The notes below the pieces were generated by a model. That model worked only from the letters and a program-made list of their open reading frames with translations. It was not told where the DNA came from and did no database searches. A stretch of 64,000 nucleotides of DNA from Paraburkholderia tagetis (GTDB lineage: Bacteria; Pseudomonadota; Gammaproteobacteria; Burkholderiales; Burkholderiaceae): NCBI RefSeq assembly GCF_022213065.1, contig NZ_JAKLJA010000014.1:100568-164567 (forward strand), given 5' to 3'. Shown in pieces: positions 8,736 to 17,505 of this stretch. The position numbers and the translations under genes were made by a program. Position 1 is the stretch's first letter. Each line of letters opens with the position of its first letter.

Positions 8736-8759
8736 GAACTGAAGAACTGAAGAACTGAA
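8736..8759 (+). repeat. Three tandem copies of GAACTGAA
   Basis: An 8-bp unit is repeated three times without interruption in the spacer just ahead of the cobT start. It covers the place where a ribosome-binding site would lie, and no strong Shine-Dalgarno is present otherwise. Copy-number change could alter cobT translation; this is inference. Confidence 0.6.
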
Positions 8760-8765
8760 ACCCAT

Positions 8766-9845
8766 ATGACTTCAACGCTTTCTGAATTGCTTGCCGTCGA
8801 GACGCTCGACCTGTCGCTGCGCGACGAACTCCAGCACATCATCGACACGAAGACCAAGCCGCCGGGCAGCCTCGGCCGCCTCGAGGCGCTCGCGCGCCAG
8901 CTCGGCCTGATCCAGCGCACCACGCGTCCGAGCGTCGAGCGTCCCGCGATGATCGTGTTCGCGGGCGATCACGGCATCGCCAACGAAGGCGTGAGCCCGT
9001 ATCCGCAGGCGGTGACCGCGCAGATGGTCGCGAACTTCCTCGCGGGTGGCGCGGCCATCAATGCGTTCAGCGGCGTGGCCGGGCTCGAGCTCGAGATCGT
9101 CGATGCCGGCATCGCCACGCCCTTGCCGCCGCTGCCGTCGTCGGCTTTATCGGCGCTCGTCTCGGTGCCTGTCGCGCACGGCACGCGCAACTTCGCCAAC
9201 GAAAGCGCGATGACCCGCGACGAGGCCATCGCCGCGCTCGCGGCGGGCGCCGCGCGCGTGCGTCATCACGCGGCGCTCGGCACCAACGTGATCGGCTTCG
9301 GCGAGATGGGCATCGCGAATACGTCGTCGGCCGCGTGCCTGATGAGCCGCCTGTGCAACGTGCCCATCGACGAATGCGTGGGGCGCGGCACGGGGCTCGA
9401 CAACGCGGGCCTCGCGAAAAAGCGCAACGTGCTCGCGGCGGCGCTCGCGCGCCACGCGAATGTGCGCGAACCGATCGATGTGCTCGCAACTTTCGGCGGC
9501 TTCGAGATCGCGATGATGGCGGGCGCGTTTCTCGAAGCGGCGCGCCAGCGCATGGCGATTCTCGTCGATGGGTTCATCGCGACCTCGGCGCTGCTCGTGG
9601 CTGACTCGCTCGCGCCGCACGTGCGCGAATATTGCGTGTTCGCGCACGCGTCGAACGAGGCAGGACATCGGCGCATGCTCGATCATTTCGGCGCGCGCGA
9701 GCTGCTCGCGCTCGACCTGCGTCTGGGCGAGGGCACGGGCGCGGCGCTGGCCGTGCCGCTGTTGCGCGCGGCCGTGGCATTTCTCAACGAGATGGCGAGC
9801 TTCGAGTCCGCGGGCGTCGATGAGCGCAGCGAGCATCCGCATTGA
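8766..9845 (+). CDS. cobT: Nicotinate-nucleotide--dimethylbenzimidazole phosphoribosyltransferase
   Basis: Makes alpha-ribazole 5'-phosphate from nicotinate mononucleotide and dimethylbenzimidazole, activating the lower ligand of cobalamin. The 359 residues match the family length. Recognisable segments include TKPPGSLGRLEALARQLGLI, VFAGDHGIANEGVSPYPQAV, GFGEMGIANTSSAACLMSRL and GRGTGLDNAGLAKK. The C-terminal RLGEGTGAALAVPLLRAAVA contains the catalytic glutamate of the CobT family. It is followed by cobS after 16 bp, and the two act in sequence in nucleotide-loop assembly. Confidence 0.97.
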   Translation: MTSTLSELLAVETLDLSLRDELQHIIDTKTKPPGSLGRLEALARQLGLIQRTTRPSVERPAMIVFAGDHGIANEGVSPYPQAVTAQMVANFLAGGAAINAFSGVAGLELEIVDAGIATPLPPLPSSALSALVSVPVAHGTRNFANESAMTRDEAIAALAAGAARVRHHAALGTNVIGFGEMGIANTSSAACLMSRLCNVPIDECVGRGTGLDNAGLAKKRNVLAAALARHANVREPIDVLATFGGFEIAMMAGAFLEAARQRMAILVDGFIATSALLVADSLAPHVREYCVFAHASNEAGHRRMLDHFGARELLALDLRLGEGTGAALAVPLLRAAVAFLNEMASFESAGVDERSEHPH

Positions 9846-9861
9846 CCGCAATGAGCGCGCC

Positions 9862-10629
9862 ATGAATCCGCTCGCGGAACTGCGTTACTTCTTCACGGCG
9901 CTCGGCTATTTCACGCGCGTGCCGGTGCCGCGCTGGGTCGGCTTCGAACCGCAATGGCTGAACGCCGCCGCGCGCTATTTTCCGCTCGTCGGGGTGTTGA
10001 TCGGCGCGCTGGGGGCGCTCGTGTATCTCGCGGCGCTCCATGTTTTTCCCGCAGGCGTGGCGGTGCTGCTCTCGATGGGCGCAACGCTGCTCGCGACTGG
10101 CGCGTTCCATGAAGACGGTCTCGCCGACTGCATCGACGCATTCGGCGGCGCGTACCAGCGCGAGGACGTGCTGCGCATCATGCACGACTCGCGCATTGGC
10201 GCGTTCGGCGCCATCGGCCTCGTGATCGCGCTCGCGCTCAAATGGCAAACGCTTGCCGCGCTGCCGCCGTTGCGCGCCGCCACGCTCATGATCGCCGGCC
10301 ACGCGGCGAGCCGCGCACTGGCGATCAGCTACCTCGTCTCGCTCGACTACGTGCGGTCCGAAGGCAAGGCCAAGCCGCTCGCGCAGCGCATGAGCGCGCT
10401 CGCGCTAGGCTGCGCGTTCGTGTTCGGCCTGCCCTGGCTCTTCTGGCCCGCGTGGCCGGATTGGCGCGCGGGCGTGGCGGCGCTCGCTTTGCTCGCCGTG
10501 CTGCGCTATGCGCTCGGGCGGTATTTCGTGCGGCGCATCGGCGGCTATACGGGTGATTGCCTCGGTTTCGCGCAGCAGGTGTTCGAACTGGCGATCTATC
10601 TGATGGGGCTCGCGTGGATCTCGTCCTGA
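9862..10629 (+). CDS. cobS: Adenosylcobinamide-GDP ribazoletransferase (cobalamin synthase)
   Basis: Membrane enzyme that joins adenosylcobinamide-GDP with alpha-ribazole(-phosphate) to give cobalamin(-phosphate). The 255-residue protein opens MNPLAELRYFFTALGYFTRVPVP as in the family. It carries the acidic motif GAFHEDGLADCIDAFGGAYQ with RIMHDSRIGAFGAIGLV directly after, the conserved metal and substrate site, then hydrophobic helices. The ATG at 9862 follows cobT by 16 bp. Its 3' end overlaps the start of the next gene by 16 bp, consistent with one transcript from btuC onward. Confidence 0.96.
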   Translation: MNPLAELRYFFTALGYFTRVPVPRWVGFEPQWLNAAARYFPLVGVLIGALGALVYLAALHVFPAGVAVLLSMGATLLATGAFHEDGLADCIDAFGGAYQREDVLRIMHDSRIGAFGAIGLVIALALKWQTLAALPPLRAATLMIAGHAASRALAISYLVSLDYVRSEGKAKPLAQRMSALALGCAFVFGLPWLFWPAWPDWRAGVAALALLAVLRYALGRYFVRRIGGYTGDCLGFAQQVFELAIYLMGLAWISS

Positions 10630-11213
10630 TTCGTCATCCTGCCGTGGCGGTGGAAGCGGGCGTGTGCTACGGCAAATCCGACGTGGCGCTTGCCGGGGCC
10701 GCCGATGCCGCCGATGCCGCCGCAGCGTCGATTGCCGCGCGCCTGGCCGCGCTCGGCGCGCGCGCGCCGCAGCGTATCGAAACGAGCCCGCTTGCGCGCT
10801 GCGCGAGCGTTGCCCGGGCGCTCGGGCAGATGCATGGAGGCATTGCCCCGCACGACGATGCGCGTCTTGCGGAGATGGACTTCGGCGCGTGGGAGATGCA
10901 GCGCTGGGACGCCATCGAGCGCGCGCAGATCGACGCCTGGGCCGTCGATTTCGAGCACGCGCGCGCGCATGGCGGCGAGAGCGTCGCGCAGTTCGATGCG
11001 CGCGTCGGCGCATGGTTCGATGCGCTGGATATGCGCGCGCACGAGAGTCTCTGGGCCGTTGCACATGCAGGCGTGATTCGCGCGATCACCGCGCGTGCAC
11101 TGGACTTGCCGCTCGCACGCTGCGCCCGCTGGCCGCTCGCGATGGCGGCGATCGTCACGCTGCGCCGCGAGGCGTCGAGCGGCGAGTGGCTGCTCGCGCG
11201 CTGGAACGTGTGA
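10614..11213 (+). CDS. cobC: Alpha-ribazole phosphatase-type histidine phosphatase
   Basis: A 199-residue member of the histidine phosphatase superfamily, expected to remove the 5'-phosphate of alpha-ribazole or cobalamin phosphate. The start is a GTG at 10614 (VDLVLIRHPAVA), inside cobS; no ATG fits. The phosphoacceptor motif is RHP, not the commoner RHG, with ETSPLARC, the acid/base E in LAEMDFGAWE, and the second histidine in AVAHAGVIRAI. Residues 30-50 contain an Ala/Asp repeat (AADAADAAAAS) absent from the family core. Position after cobS fixes the pathway role. Note that 'cobC' also names an unrelated decarboxylase in aerobic nomenclature. Confidence 0.88.
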   Translation: MDLVLIRHPAVAVEAGVCYGKSDVALAGAADAADAAAASIAARLAALGARAPQRIETSPLARCASVARALGQMHGGIAPHDDARLAEMDFGAWEMQRWDAIERAQIDAWAVDFEHARAHGGESVAQFDARVGAWFDALDMRAHESLWAVAHAGVIRAITARALDLPLARCARWPLAMAAIVTLRREASSGEWLLARWNV

Positions 11214-11243
11214 CGCGCGCGTTCAATCTATCTGGATTCCAGA

Positions 11244-12266
11244 TTAATTCGTGGCGCTGGCATTAGCACCGGTATTAGCACCGGCATCGCGCGAGCGGGC
11301 GCGATCCAGGTCTTCGCACAATCGTGCCGCGCCTTGCGCGATGCGCGGTCCGGGCCGCGTGAGCAGATCGCCGTCGATGGCGAAGAGATTGCCGCGCGCC
11401 ACCGCATGCAACTGGGGCCACGCGCGCCAGTGCGCGAGCGCGGGAAGCGGCCTGTCCGGTGCGCTCGCGCCTGGCGAGGCGGCGACGATCGCGTCGGGAT
11501 TGGCGGCCAGCACCGCTTCCGTCGAGAGCGTGGGCACCAGCGGGCGCAGCGCGGCAAAGACGTTGCGCCCGCCGCATAGCGCGATGACGTCGCTGATCAT
11601 GTGCTCGCCATTGATCGTCATGAGCGGCTGGTCCCAGACTTCGTAGAACACCTTCACCGGTGCGCGCTGCGCGTAGCGCGCGCGCAGTTGCGCGATCTGG
11701 CGGCGATACGCATCGGCTGCATCTTGCGCGGTGTTTTGCGTGCCGAGCAGCACGCCGAGCCGCGTGAGCGAGGTCGCCACGTCGTCGAGCCGATGCGGCT
11801 GGCTGAAGAAGAGCGGGATGTGCATCTCGCGCAGACGGTCGATTTGCTGCTGCGCATTGCCATGCCGCCAGACGACGATCAGATCGGGCTTGAGCGCGGC
11901 GATGCGTTCGAGGTCGAGTGCGCGGTTGTCTCCCACACGCGGCACGCTCAGCGCCTGCGGCGGGTAATCGCTGTAGGCCACCGCGCCCACCAGCTTCGCG
12001 CCGCCGCCCGCCGCATAGATCAGCTCGGTCGCATGCGGCGAGAGGCTGATGACGCGCTGGGCAGGCGCGGCGAGCGTGATGGTGTTGCCGCTATCGTCGA
12101 CGGTGCTGACGGCGGGGCTGGCGGGGTTGGCGGGGTTGGCTTTAGCGGCGTGGGCTGCACCGACTGGGAGCGCGGCCGCGGCGCAAACGGCGAGCGTATA
12201 GCCGCGCAAGCCTATGCGCCTGCGGTTGCTTACGTAGGCGCGACGGCGTGCGATCGACCCACGCAT
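11244..12266 (-). CDS. btuF: BtuF-like periplasmic corrinoid-binding protein
   Basis: A 340-residue cluster A-II substrate-binding protein. The N-terminus has a basic stretch (MRGSIARRRAYVSNRRR) then a hydrophobic core ending in AAHA, a signal peptide. The mature domain shows QRVISLSPHATELIYAAGGG, YSDYPPQALSVPRVGDN and LERIAALKPDLIVVWRHGNA, the hallmarks of BtuF/FecB-type proteins. A low-complexity ANPANPASPA linker follows the signal. It starts one base into the stop of cobD (TGATG), so it is the last gene of the minus-strand cob operon. It is the natural partner of the BtuCD-type genes that converge on it, although encoded on the opposite strand. Confidence 0.88.
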   Translation of the reverse strand: MRGSIARRRAYVSNRRRIGLRGYTLAVCAAAALPVGAAHAAKANPANPASPAVSTVDDSGNTITLAAPAQRVISLSPHATELIYAAGGGAKLVGAVAYSDYPPQALSVPRVGDNRALDLERIAALKPDLIVVWRHGNAQQQIDRLREMHIPLFFSQPHRLDDVATSLTRLGVLLGTQNTAQDAADAYRRQIAQLRARYAQRAPVKVFYEVWDQPLMTINGEHMISDVIALCGGRNVFAALRPLVPTLSTEAVLAANPDAIVAASPGASAPDRPLPALAHWRAWPQLHAVARGNLFAIDGDLLTRPGPRIAQGAARLCEDLDRARSRDAGANTGANASATN

Positions 12267-13339
12267 CAGCCGAGCGCCTGCATGGCCTGCGCGAGCGCCG
12301 CTTCGAAGCGCCGCCATTCGTCTTCCGATGCGGGCAGACCGAAGCGCAAGCTCGCGGGCGAATCGAAGCGCCGCGTCCACACGGCGCGCGCGGCGAGCGC
12401 GTCCTGCAACTGCGCGGCGCGCGCGTGGACGATCCAGGCGAAGAGCGGCGTGGCGCGCGGCGCGAGGCCGTGCGAGCCGAGCAGTGCCGCGAGGCGCGCG
12501 CTTTCTCCCGCAAGCCGCTCGCGCATCGCGCCTTGCCACGCGGCGTCTTCGAAGGCGTGCGTCACCGCATGACGCGCGGGTCCGCTCACGGTCCACGCGC
12601 CCAGCCGCGCGCGCAGTGCCGCGAGCAGTTCGGGCGCGGCGAGCGCGAAGCCGCAGCGCGCACCCGCGAGGCCGAAGAACTTGCCGGGCGAGCGCAGCAC
12701 CACGAGGCCCGCGCGTCCGCTGAAGTTCGCGAGCGAGGCCGCCAGGGGATCGCCGAAGGCGTCGGCGAAAGCTTCGTCGACGATCAGCGTGCCGCCGCGT
12801 GCGGCGAGTTGCGCATGCCAGCGCAGCAGCGTCTCGCGGTCGATCAGGCTCGCCGTGGGATTGTTGGGGTTCACCACGACCGCATGCGTCGTGTCGTCGG
12901 GCAGCGCGGCGCTTTCGATGTCGAGCGGCGCGACGGTGTGGCCCGCCTGCGCGAATGCGGGCGCGTACTCGCCGTAGGTCAGCGGTGCGATTGCCACGCG
13001 CGACGTGCGTCCCTGTGCGGGCAGCGGCGTGGACAACAGAGTGGACAACAGCGCGGGCAGTGCGCGGATCGCGGCCTGACTACCCGCCACGGGCAACACG
13101 TGCTGCGCATCGGGCGCGCCGTAGTAGCGCGCGGCGCAGGCGGCGAAGCCGTCGCCGTCCTCGGGCAGGCGTCGCCATGCCGAGGCGGGCACCGGCGGAA
13201 CCGGATAGCCGTGCGGATTGATGCCGGTCGAGAGATCGATCCACTCGTCCCAGGCGATGCCGTAACGGCGCGCGGCGTCGTGCAGATTGCCGCCGTGCGC
13301 GATCACGCGCGGTGTAGTGTCGAGATCTGTTTCAGACAT
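12266..13339 (-). CDS. cobD: Threonine-phosphate decarboxylase-type aminotransferase
   Basis: A 357-residue PLP-dependent fold-type I enzyme. In the cobalamin pathway this family makes (R)-1-amino-2-propanol phosphate from threonine phosphate for the lower side chain. Features: HGGNLHDAARRYGI and DLSTGINPHGYP at the N-terminus, NPNNPT (157-162) and the PLP lysine motif SPGKFFGLAG with K220. The histidinol-phosphate aminotransferase family is the close alternative, but the HGGN...LSTGINP pattern and the flanking cbiB and btuF favour CobD (called CobC in the aerobic pathway). It overlaps cbiB by 8 bp and btuF by 1 bp. Confidence 0.92.
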   Translation of the reverse strand: MSETDLDTTPRVIAHGGNLHDAARRYGIAWDEWIDLSTGINPHGYPVPPVPASAWRRLPEDGDGFAACAARYYGAPDAQHVLPVAGSQAAIRALPALLSTLLSTPLPAQGRTSRVAIAPLTYGEYAPAFAQAGHTVAPLDIESAALPDDTTHAVVVNPNNPTASLIDRETLLRWHAQLAARGGTLIVDEAFADAFGDPLAASLANFSGRAGLVVLRSPGKFFGLAGARCGFALAAPELLAALRARLGAWTVSGPARHAVTHAFEDAAWQGAMRERLAGESARLAALLGSHGLAPRATPLFAWIVHARAAQLQDALAARAVWTRRFDSPASLRFGLPASEDEWRRFEAALAQAMQALG

Positions 13340-14276
13340 GGGTTGCCACGCTCAAGAAGGCCAGTGCGAGGAGCACGGCGAGCCACAGGATGGTTGTGCG
13401 CTCAACGAGGCGCAGCGCGGCCGTGACGTCCTGGGCGCGCGGCGGCGCGCCGGCGCCAAGCGCGGGGCGTTCCTCCACAGCGCCGTGGTAGACGGCGGCG
13501 CCGCCCAGCAGCACGTTCAGGCTGCCCGCGCCCGCGGCCATCACCGGGCCCGCGTTCGGGCTCTCCCAGCGCGGCGCCTGCTCGCGCCAGCAGCGCAGCG
13601 CGACGCGCGTGTCGCCGAGCAGCGCGTAGCTCGTGGCCGTGAGGCGCGCGGGAAGCCAGTTGAGCACGTCGTCGATGCGTGCGGCGGCCCAGCCGAAGCG
13701 CAGAAAGCGCGGTGTGCGATAGCCCCACATCGCGTCGAGCGTGTTGGCCAGGCGAAACGCGAGCGCACCCGGCCCGCCCGCGAGCGCGAACCAGAACAGC
13801 GCGCCGAAGATCGCGTCGTTGCCGTTTTCGAGCGCCGATTCGCAGGCCGCGCGCGAGAGCGCGGTGGCATCGGCGTTCGCGGTGTCGCGCGAGACGATGC
13901 GCGCGGTCAGCGCGCGCGCCGCCACGAGGTCGCGTTCGGCGAGTGCGCGTGCGATGGGCGCGATGTGCTCGTCGAGGCTGCGCGCGCCGAGCGCGAACCA
14001 CAGCAGCGCGACGTGCAGCGCCCAGGCGAGCGGCCAGGGCAGCACGGCGCACAGCAGCGCCGCGAGCGCGACGGGCGGCGCAACGGCGGCAAGCCAGGCC
14101 GCGAGGCCGAGCGGGCGGCCTCGGCGGCCGGTGTTCAGACGCTTTTCGATGCGGTTCGCAAGCGCGCCGAACGCGACGAGCGGATGCGCGCGGCGCGGCT
14201 CGCCGATCCAGCGGTCGACGGCCACGCCGGCAACGGCGAGGGCGGCAGTGGCGGGCAGGCTCAGCATCGTCGGCAT
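13332..14276 (-). CDS. cbiB: Adenosylcobinamide-phosphate synthase
   Basis: Membrane enzyme attaching aminopropanol or its phosphate to adenosylcobyric acid. The 314-residue protein has family motifs DRWIGEPRRAHPLVAFG near the N-terminus, SRDTANADATALSRAACES, and ENGNDAIFGALFWFALAGGP followed by RLANTLDAMWGYRTP. Membrane helices lie at about 5-22, 50-80 and the C-terminal 20 residues. The start ATG at 14276 lies inside the 3' end of cobU (16-bp overlap), and the stop lies inside cobD, so cobU-cbiB-cobD-btuF are tightly coupled. The gene is also called cobD in aerobic-pathway nomenclature. Confidence 0.95.
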   Translation of the reverse strand: MPTMLSLPATAALAVAGVAVDRWIGEPRRAHPLVAFGALANRIEKRLNTGRRGRPLGLAAWLAAVAPPVALAALLCAVLPWPLAWALHVALLWFALGARSLDEHIAPIARALAERDLVAARALTARIVSRDTANADATALSRAACESALENGNDAIFGALFWFALAGGPGALAFRLANTLDAMWGYRTPRFLRFGWAAARIDDVLNWLPARLTATSYALLGDTRVALRCWREQAPRWESPNAGPVMAAGAGSLNVLLGGAAVYHGAVEERPALGAGAPPRAQDVTAALRLVERTTILWLAVLLALAFLSVATHV

Positions 14277-14905
14277 GATCCGTGTGGTTGGTTGGGTTCG
14301 GCGGGTGTGCGCTGCTCGTTCGCCCCGCGTGCCTCGCTGCACGAAGGCGCCTTGAGCACGAGCGGCAACCCGGCGGCGACGAGCGTCGCGCGGTCGGCGA
14401 GCGCTGCGATGCGCTGGTTCAGTCGGCCGAGCTCATCGACATAAAGGCGCGTAGCCGCCCCCATTGGCACCACGCCCATGCCGATCTCGTTGCTCACCAC
14501 GAGCACGGTGCAGTCGGCGTGCTTCGCGCGCTCGCAGGCGGCGGCGAAGGCGTCGAGGCGCGCGCGCCAGTCGGGCAGCGGCGCTTCGGATTCGGGCGGG
14601 CACAGCAGATTGGCGAGCCAGAGCGTGAGGCAGTCGATCAACACGCACTGGCCGGGCGTGGCGGCGGCATCGAGCGCGCCCGCGAGGTCGAGCGGCGCCT
14701 CGACCAGCGCCCAGTGCGCGGGGCGCCGCGCGCGGTGGTGCGCGATGCGCGCGGCGAATTCGGCGTCCGCGTGTGCGCCCCCGGGCGTGCCCGCGGTGGC
14801 GATATAGGTGACCGGCAGGCCGCTTTCGGTGGCGAGGCGTTCGGCGTAGGCGCTCTTGCCCGAGCGCGCGCCGCCGATGATGAAGGTGAAGTCGCGCGAA
14901 ATCAT
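14261..14905 (-). CDS. cobU: Adenosylcobinamide kinase / adenosylcobinamide-phosphate guanylyltransferase
   Basis: Bifunctional enzyme phosphorylating adenosylcobinamide and transferring GMP to give adenosylcobinamide-GDP, the CobS substrate. Of 214 residues, the first 180 match the family: P-loop GGARSGKS at 11-18, YAERLATESGLPVTYIATA, VLIDCLTLWLANLL and VVSNEIGMGVVPMG. The last 30 residues (KAPSCSEARGANEQRTPAEP onward) go beyond the usual end of about 180 residues and partly overlap cbiB, so they may be an unstructured tail from loss of an earlier stop. It is the first gene of the minus-strand cob operon and diverges from cobQ. Confidence 0.94.
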   Translation of the reverse strand: MISRDFTFIIGGARSGKSAYAERLATESGLPVTYIATAGTPGGAHADAEFAARIAHHRARRPAHWALVEAPLDLAGALDAAATPGQCVLIDCLTLWLANLLCPPESEAPLPDWRARLDAFAAACERAKHADCTVLVVSNEIGMGVVPMGAATRLYVDELGRLNQRIAALADRATLVAAGLPLVLKAPSCSEARGANEQRTPAEPNQPHGSCRRC

Positions 14906-14983
14906 CGCGTGATTGTAGCGGCTAGTCCCCGACAGATTGACGGTGATCGCGGCGGGACGGCGCGCGACGGGCAGCGGTGCGGA

Positions 14984-15000
14984 GCGTCTGCGGCAGACGC
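14984..15000. promoter_or_regulatory. Perfect palindrome in the cobU/cobQ divergent spacer
   Basis: GCGTCTGC-G-GCAGACGC is a perfect 8-bp-arm palindrome in the middle of the 190-bp region from which cobU and cobQ diverge. It is followed by GGGATAATGC, a possible plus-strand -10 for cobQ. Symmetric placement suggests an operator, but a short hairpin is an equal alternative. Confidence 0.35.
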
Positions 15001-15095
15001 GCACGCGATGGGATAATGCGCGTTCGCCCGACCGACCCGGCGCTTTATCGCCGTTCATCGTCATTCATCGCCCCTCATCGTCATTTGTCGCCACC

Positions 15096-16661
15096 ATGTC
15101 CGCAATACAACCCGCCGTGCCGCGCGGCACGCTGATGATCCAGGGCACCACGTCCGATGCCGGCAAGAGCACGCTCGTGGCCGGCTTGTGCCGCCTCGCG
15201 TACCGCGCGGGCGTGCGTGTCGCGCCGTTCAAGCCGCAGAACATGGCGCTGAACAGTGCGGTGACGGCCGACGGCGGCGAGATCGGCCGCGCCCAGGCGC
15301 TCCAGGCGCTCGCGGCGGGCATCGAGCCGCATACCGACCTCAATCCCGTGCTGCTCAAGCCCAATAGCGATCTGGGTTCGCAGGTCATCGTCCACGGCAA
15401 GGCGCGCATGAATCTCAACGCGCGCGCCTATCAGGACTACAAGCCGCTCGCGCGCGAGGCCGTGCTCGAATCGTATGCACGGCTGCGCGAGCGCTACGAG
15501 ACCGTGTTCGTCGAAGGCGCGGGCAGCCCCGCCGAAATCAACCTGCGCGCCAACGACATCGCCAACATGGGTTTTGCGGAAGCCGTCGACTGCCCGGTCG
15601 TGCTCGTCGCCGATATCGATCGAGGCGGCGTGTTCGCGCATCTGATCGGCACGCTTGCGTGCCTCTCGGAAAGCGAGCGCGCGCGCGTGAAGGGCTTCAT
15701 CATCAACCGTTTTCGCGGCGATCCGACGCTGCTCACGCCCGGCCTCGACTGGCTCGAAGCGCAGACGGGCAAGCCCGTGCTCGGCGTCGTGCCGTATCTG
15801 CACGGCCTGACGCTCGATGCCGAGGACATGCTGCCCGGCGCCGCACACACGCGGGCGCAGGCCGGCGGCCAGACCCTGCGCGTGGTGGTGCCGGCGCTGC
15901 CGCACATCAGCAACCATACGGACTTCGACGCGCTGCGCGCGCATCCGCAGGTCGAATTCAGCTATGTGCGCACGGGCAGCGCGCCGCCGAGCGCCGATCT
16001 CGTGATCCTGCCGGGCTCGAAAAACGTGCGCGACGACCTCGCGTGGCTGCGCGCACAGGGCTGGGAAACGGCGCTTGCGCGGCATCTTCGCTACGGCGGG
16101 CGCGTGATCGGCATTTGCGGCGGCATGCAGATGCTCGGGCGTGCGATTGCCGATCCGCACGGCGTGGAAGGGGAGGCCGGCGCGGTGGCCGGCTTCGGCT
16201 GGCTCGATTACGAAACCGAGCTCACGCGCGAGAAGACGCTGAAGAACGTGACGGGGCACCTCGTGCTGCGCGACGACGCGCAGGCGGCCTGTGGCGCCGC
16301 GCAGATGCCGGCGCCGGTGCGGGGCTACGAGATCCACATGGGCGTGACGCGCGGCCCGGCGCTGGCCGAGCCCGCGCTGCGCATCGCGGCCGTCGACAGC
16401 GCACTGGAGCGCACGGCGGGCGGCGAGGCCGGGTCACTGCGCACGGACGGCGCGCAGTCGGCGGACGGCCAGATTCTCGCGACCTATGTGCACGGCCTCT
16501 TCGACACGCCCGAGGCGTGCGCCGCGCTGCTGCGCTGGGCGGGGCTCGAGGCGGCGCAACGCATCGATTACCCCGCGCTGCGCGAGGCGTCGCTCGAGCG
16601 GCTGGCCGACGCGCTCGAAGCGAGCCTCGACCTGACGCGCCTGTATGGCGCGATCGGCTGA
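15096..16661 (+). CDS. cobQ: Cobyric acid synthase
   Basis: Glutamine- and ATP-dependent amidation of adenosylcobyrinic acid diamide to adenosylcobyric acid. The 521-residue protein contains the N-terminal BioD-like ATPase with GTTSDAGKST (17-26) and PFKPQNMALNSAVT, EGAGSPAEINLRANDIANMG, and a C-terminal class I glutamine amidotransferase with nucleophile C341 in GICGGMQMLG and histidine H466 in YVHGLFD. The ATG at 15096 begins MSAIQPAVPRGTLMIQGTTS, as in the family; longer in-frame starts lack homology. Transcribed alone, divergent from cobU. Confidence 0.96.
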   Translation: MSAIQPAVPRGTLMIQGTTSDAGKSTLVAGLCRLAYRAGVRVAPFKPQNMALNSAVTADGGEIGRAQALQALAAGIEPHTDLNPVLLKPNSDLGSQVIVHGKARMNLNARAYQDYKPLAREAVLESYARLRERYETVFVEGAGSPAEINLRANDIANMGFAEAVDCPVVLVADIDRGGVFAHLIGTLACLSESERARVKGFIINRFRGDPTLLTPGLDWLEAQTGKPVLGVVPYLHGLTLDAEDMLPGAAHTRAQAGGQTLRVVVPALPHISNHTDFDALRAHPQVEFSYVRTGSAPPSADLVILPGSKNVRDDLAWLRAQGWETALARHLRYGGRVIGICGGMQMLGRAIADPHGVEGEAGAVAGFGWLDYETELTREKTLKNVTGHLVLRDDAQAACGAAQMPAPVRGYEIHMGVTRGPALAEPALRIAAVDSALERTAGGEAGSLRTDGAQSADGQILATYVHGLFDTPEACAALLRWAGLEAAQRIDYPALREASLERLADALEASLDLTRLYGAIG

Positions 16662-16752
16662 GCGCAGGCCCGCCGGAGACGGCTGAAGCGGGCGCACCGC
16701 CCCAGCGTCATCGGCACGGCAACATGCGTGCGCCAGCTTTAGTACGCCAGCT

Positions 16753-17172
16753 TTAGTACAGCACCATCTGCGTGCAGCGGAAGAGGGCCGTGGTCTTGCC
16801 GTCCGGGCCGGTCAAGGTGGCGTCCCAGATCTGCGTGCTGCGCCCGAGGTGCGCGCCTGTGGCGACCACGCTCAGCGTGCCTTCGCGCGCCGTGCCCAGA
16901 AAGTTGCTCTTGAGCTCGATCGTGGTGAAGTTTTTCGCGTTCGGCGGCAGGTGCGCGAAGCAGCCATAGCCGCAGGCCGTATCGGCGAGACAGATCACCG
17001 TGGCGGCATGCAGGAAGCCATTGGGCGCGAGCAGCTCGCTGCGGATGTCGAGTTCGGCGCGCAGCAGGCCCTGGTCGAGCGCGACCGCGCGAAATCCGAT
17101 CAACTCGGGCAGCCGGCCGCGCTGGCGCTCGTGCAGGGAATCGAGGGTGATATCGGTGCGCAACGTGCTCAT
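16753..17172 (-). CDS. PaaI-like hotdog-fold thioesterase
   Basis: A 139-residue single hotdog-domain protein. The pattern NGFLHAATVICLADTACGYG resembles the catalytic HGG/NGxxHAA helix of PaaI/YbgC-type acyl-CoA thioesterases, followed by TTIELKSNFLGTAREGTLSV, the usual central strands (ELKxNFL). ATG 17172 is preferred because upstream codons have no homology. It is convergent with cobQ and divergent from parA. Substrate cannot be told; short aryl- or acyl-CoA is typical of the family. Confidence 0.85.
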   Translation of the reverse strand: MSTLRTDITLDSLHERQRGRLPELIGFRAVALDQGLLRAELDIRSELLAPNGFLHAATVICLADTACGYGCFAHLPPNAKNFTTIELKSNFLGTAREGTLSVVATGAHLGRSTQIWDATLTGPDGKTTALFRCTQMVLY

Positions 17173-17505
17173 GACTGGAAAGTTTCCTTGATTGTGGGCA
17201 AACGGGGGATCGGGATTCGAAGCGGTACGGGGCACCGTGTGCGCGCCTCGCGTCGCGGCAGTGCGATGCGCCACGCGGGCGCAGACTCGGGTCGAAACTT
17301 CGGCGCGGCCGCATTTGCCGATATTATCGGACGGTTGCGTCGGCGCGCCGCGCGCTTTGCAGCGGCTAACGTGTGGCCTGATGCCTGGTGCCTTGTACCA
17401 GGCCTCGGGCGTGAAGTTGCGGCCTCGGCGCAAGAAAAATCGGCAGAATCAGCACAATCGGCAAACCGGCTGGCCCACGCGCCAGCCTTCCTGACGGGAG
17501 CATTC
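17173..17505. other. Divergent spacer thioesterase / parA with two dyads
   Basis: 333 bp without a gene. It holds the perfect palindrome CCGATA-T-TATCGG (17318-17330), whose core could also be a -10 element, and a hairpin GCCTGGT/ACCAGGC (17383-17403). No other feature is evident. Confidence 0.45.
17318..17330. promoter_or_regulatory. Palindrome CCGATATTATCGG upstream of parA
   Basis: A perfect 6-1-6 palindrome in an otherwise GC-rich divergent spacer. The AT core offers -10-like hexamers on both strands, so it could be an operator overlapping divergent promoters. No known regulator motif was matched. Confidence 0.35.
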
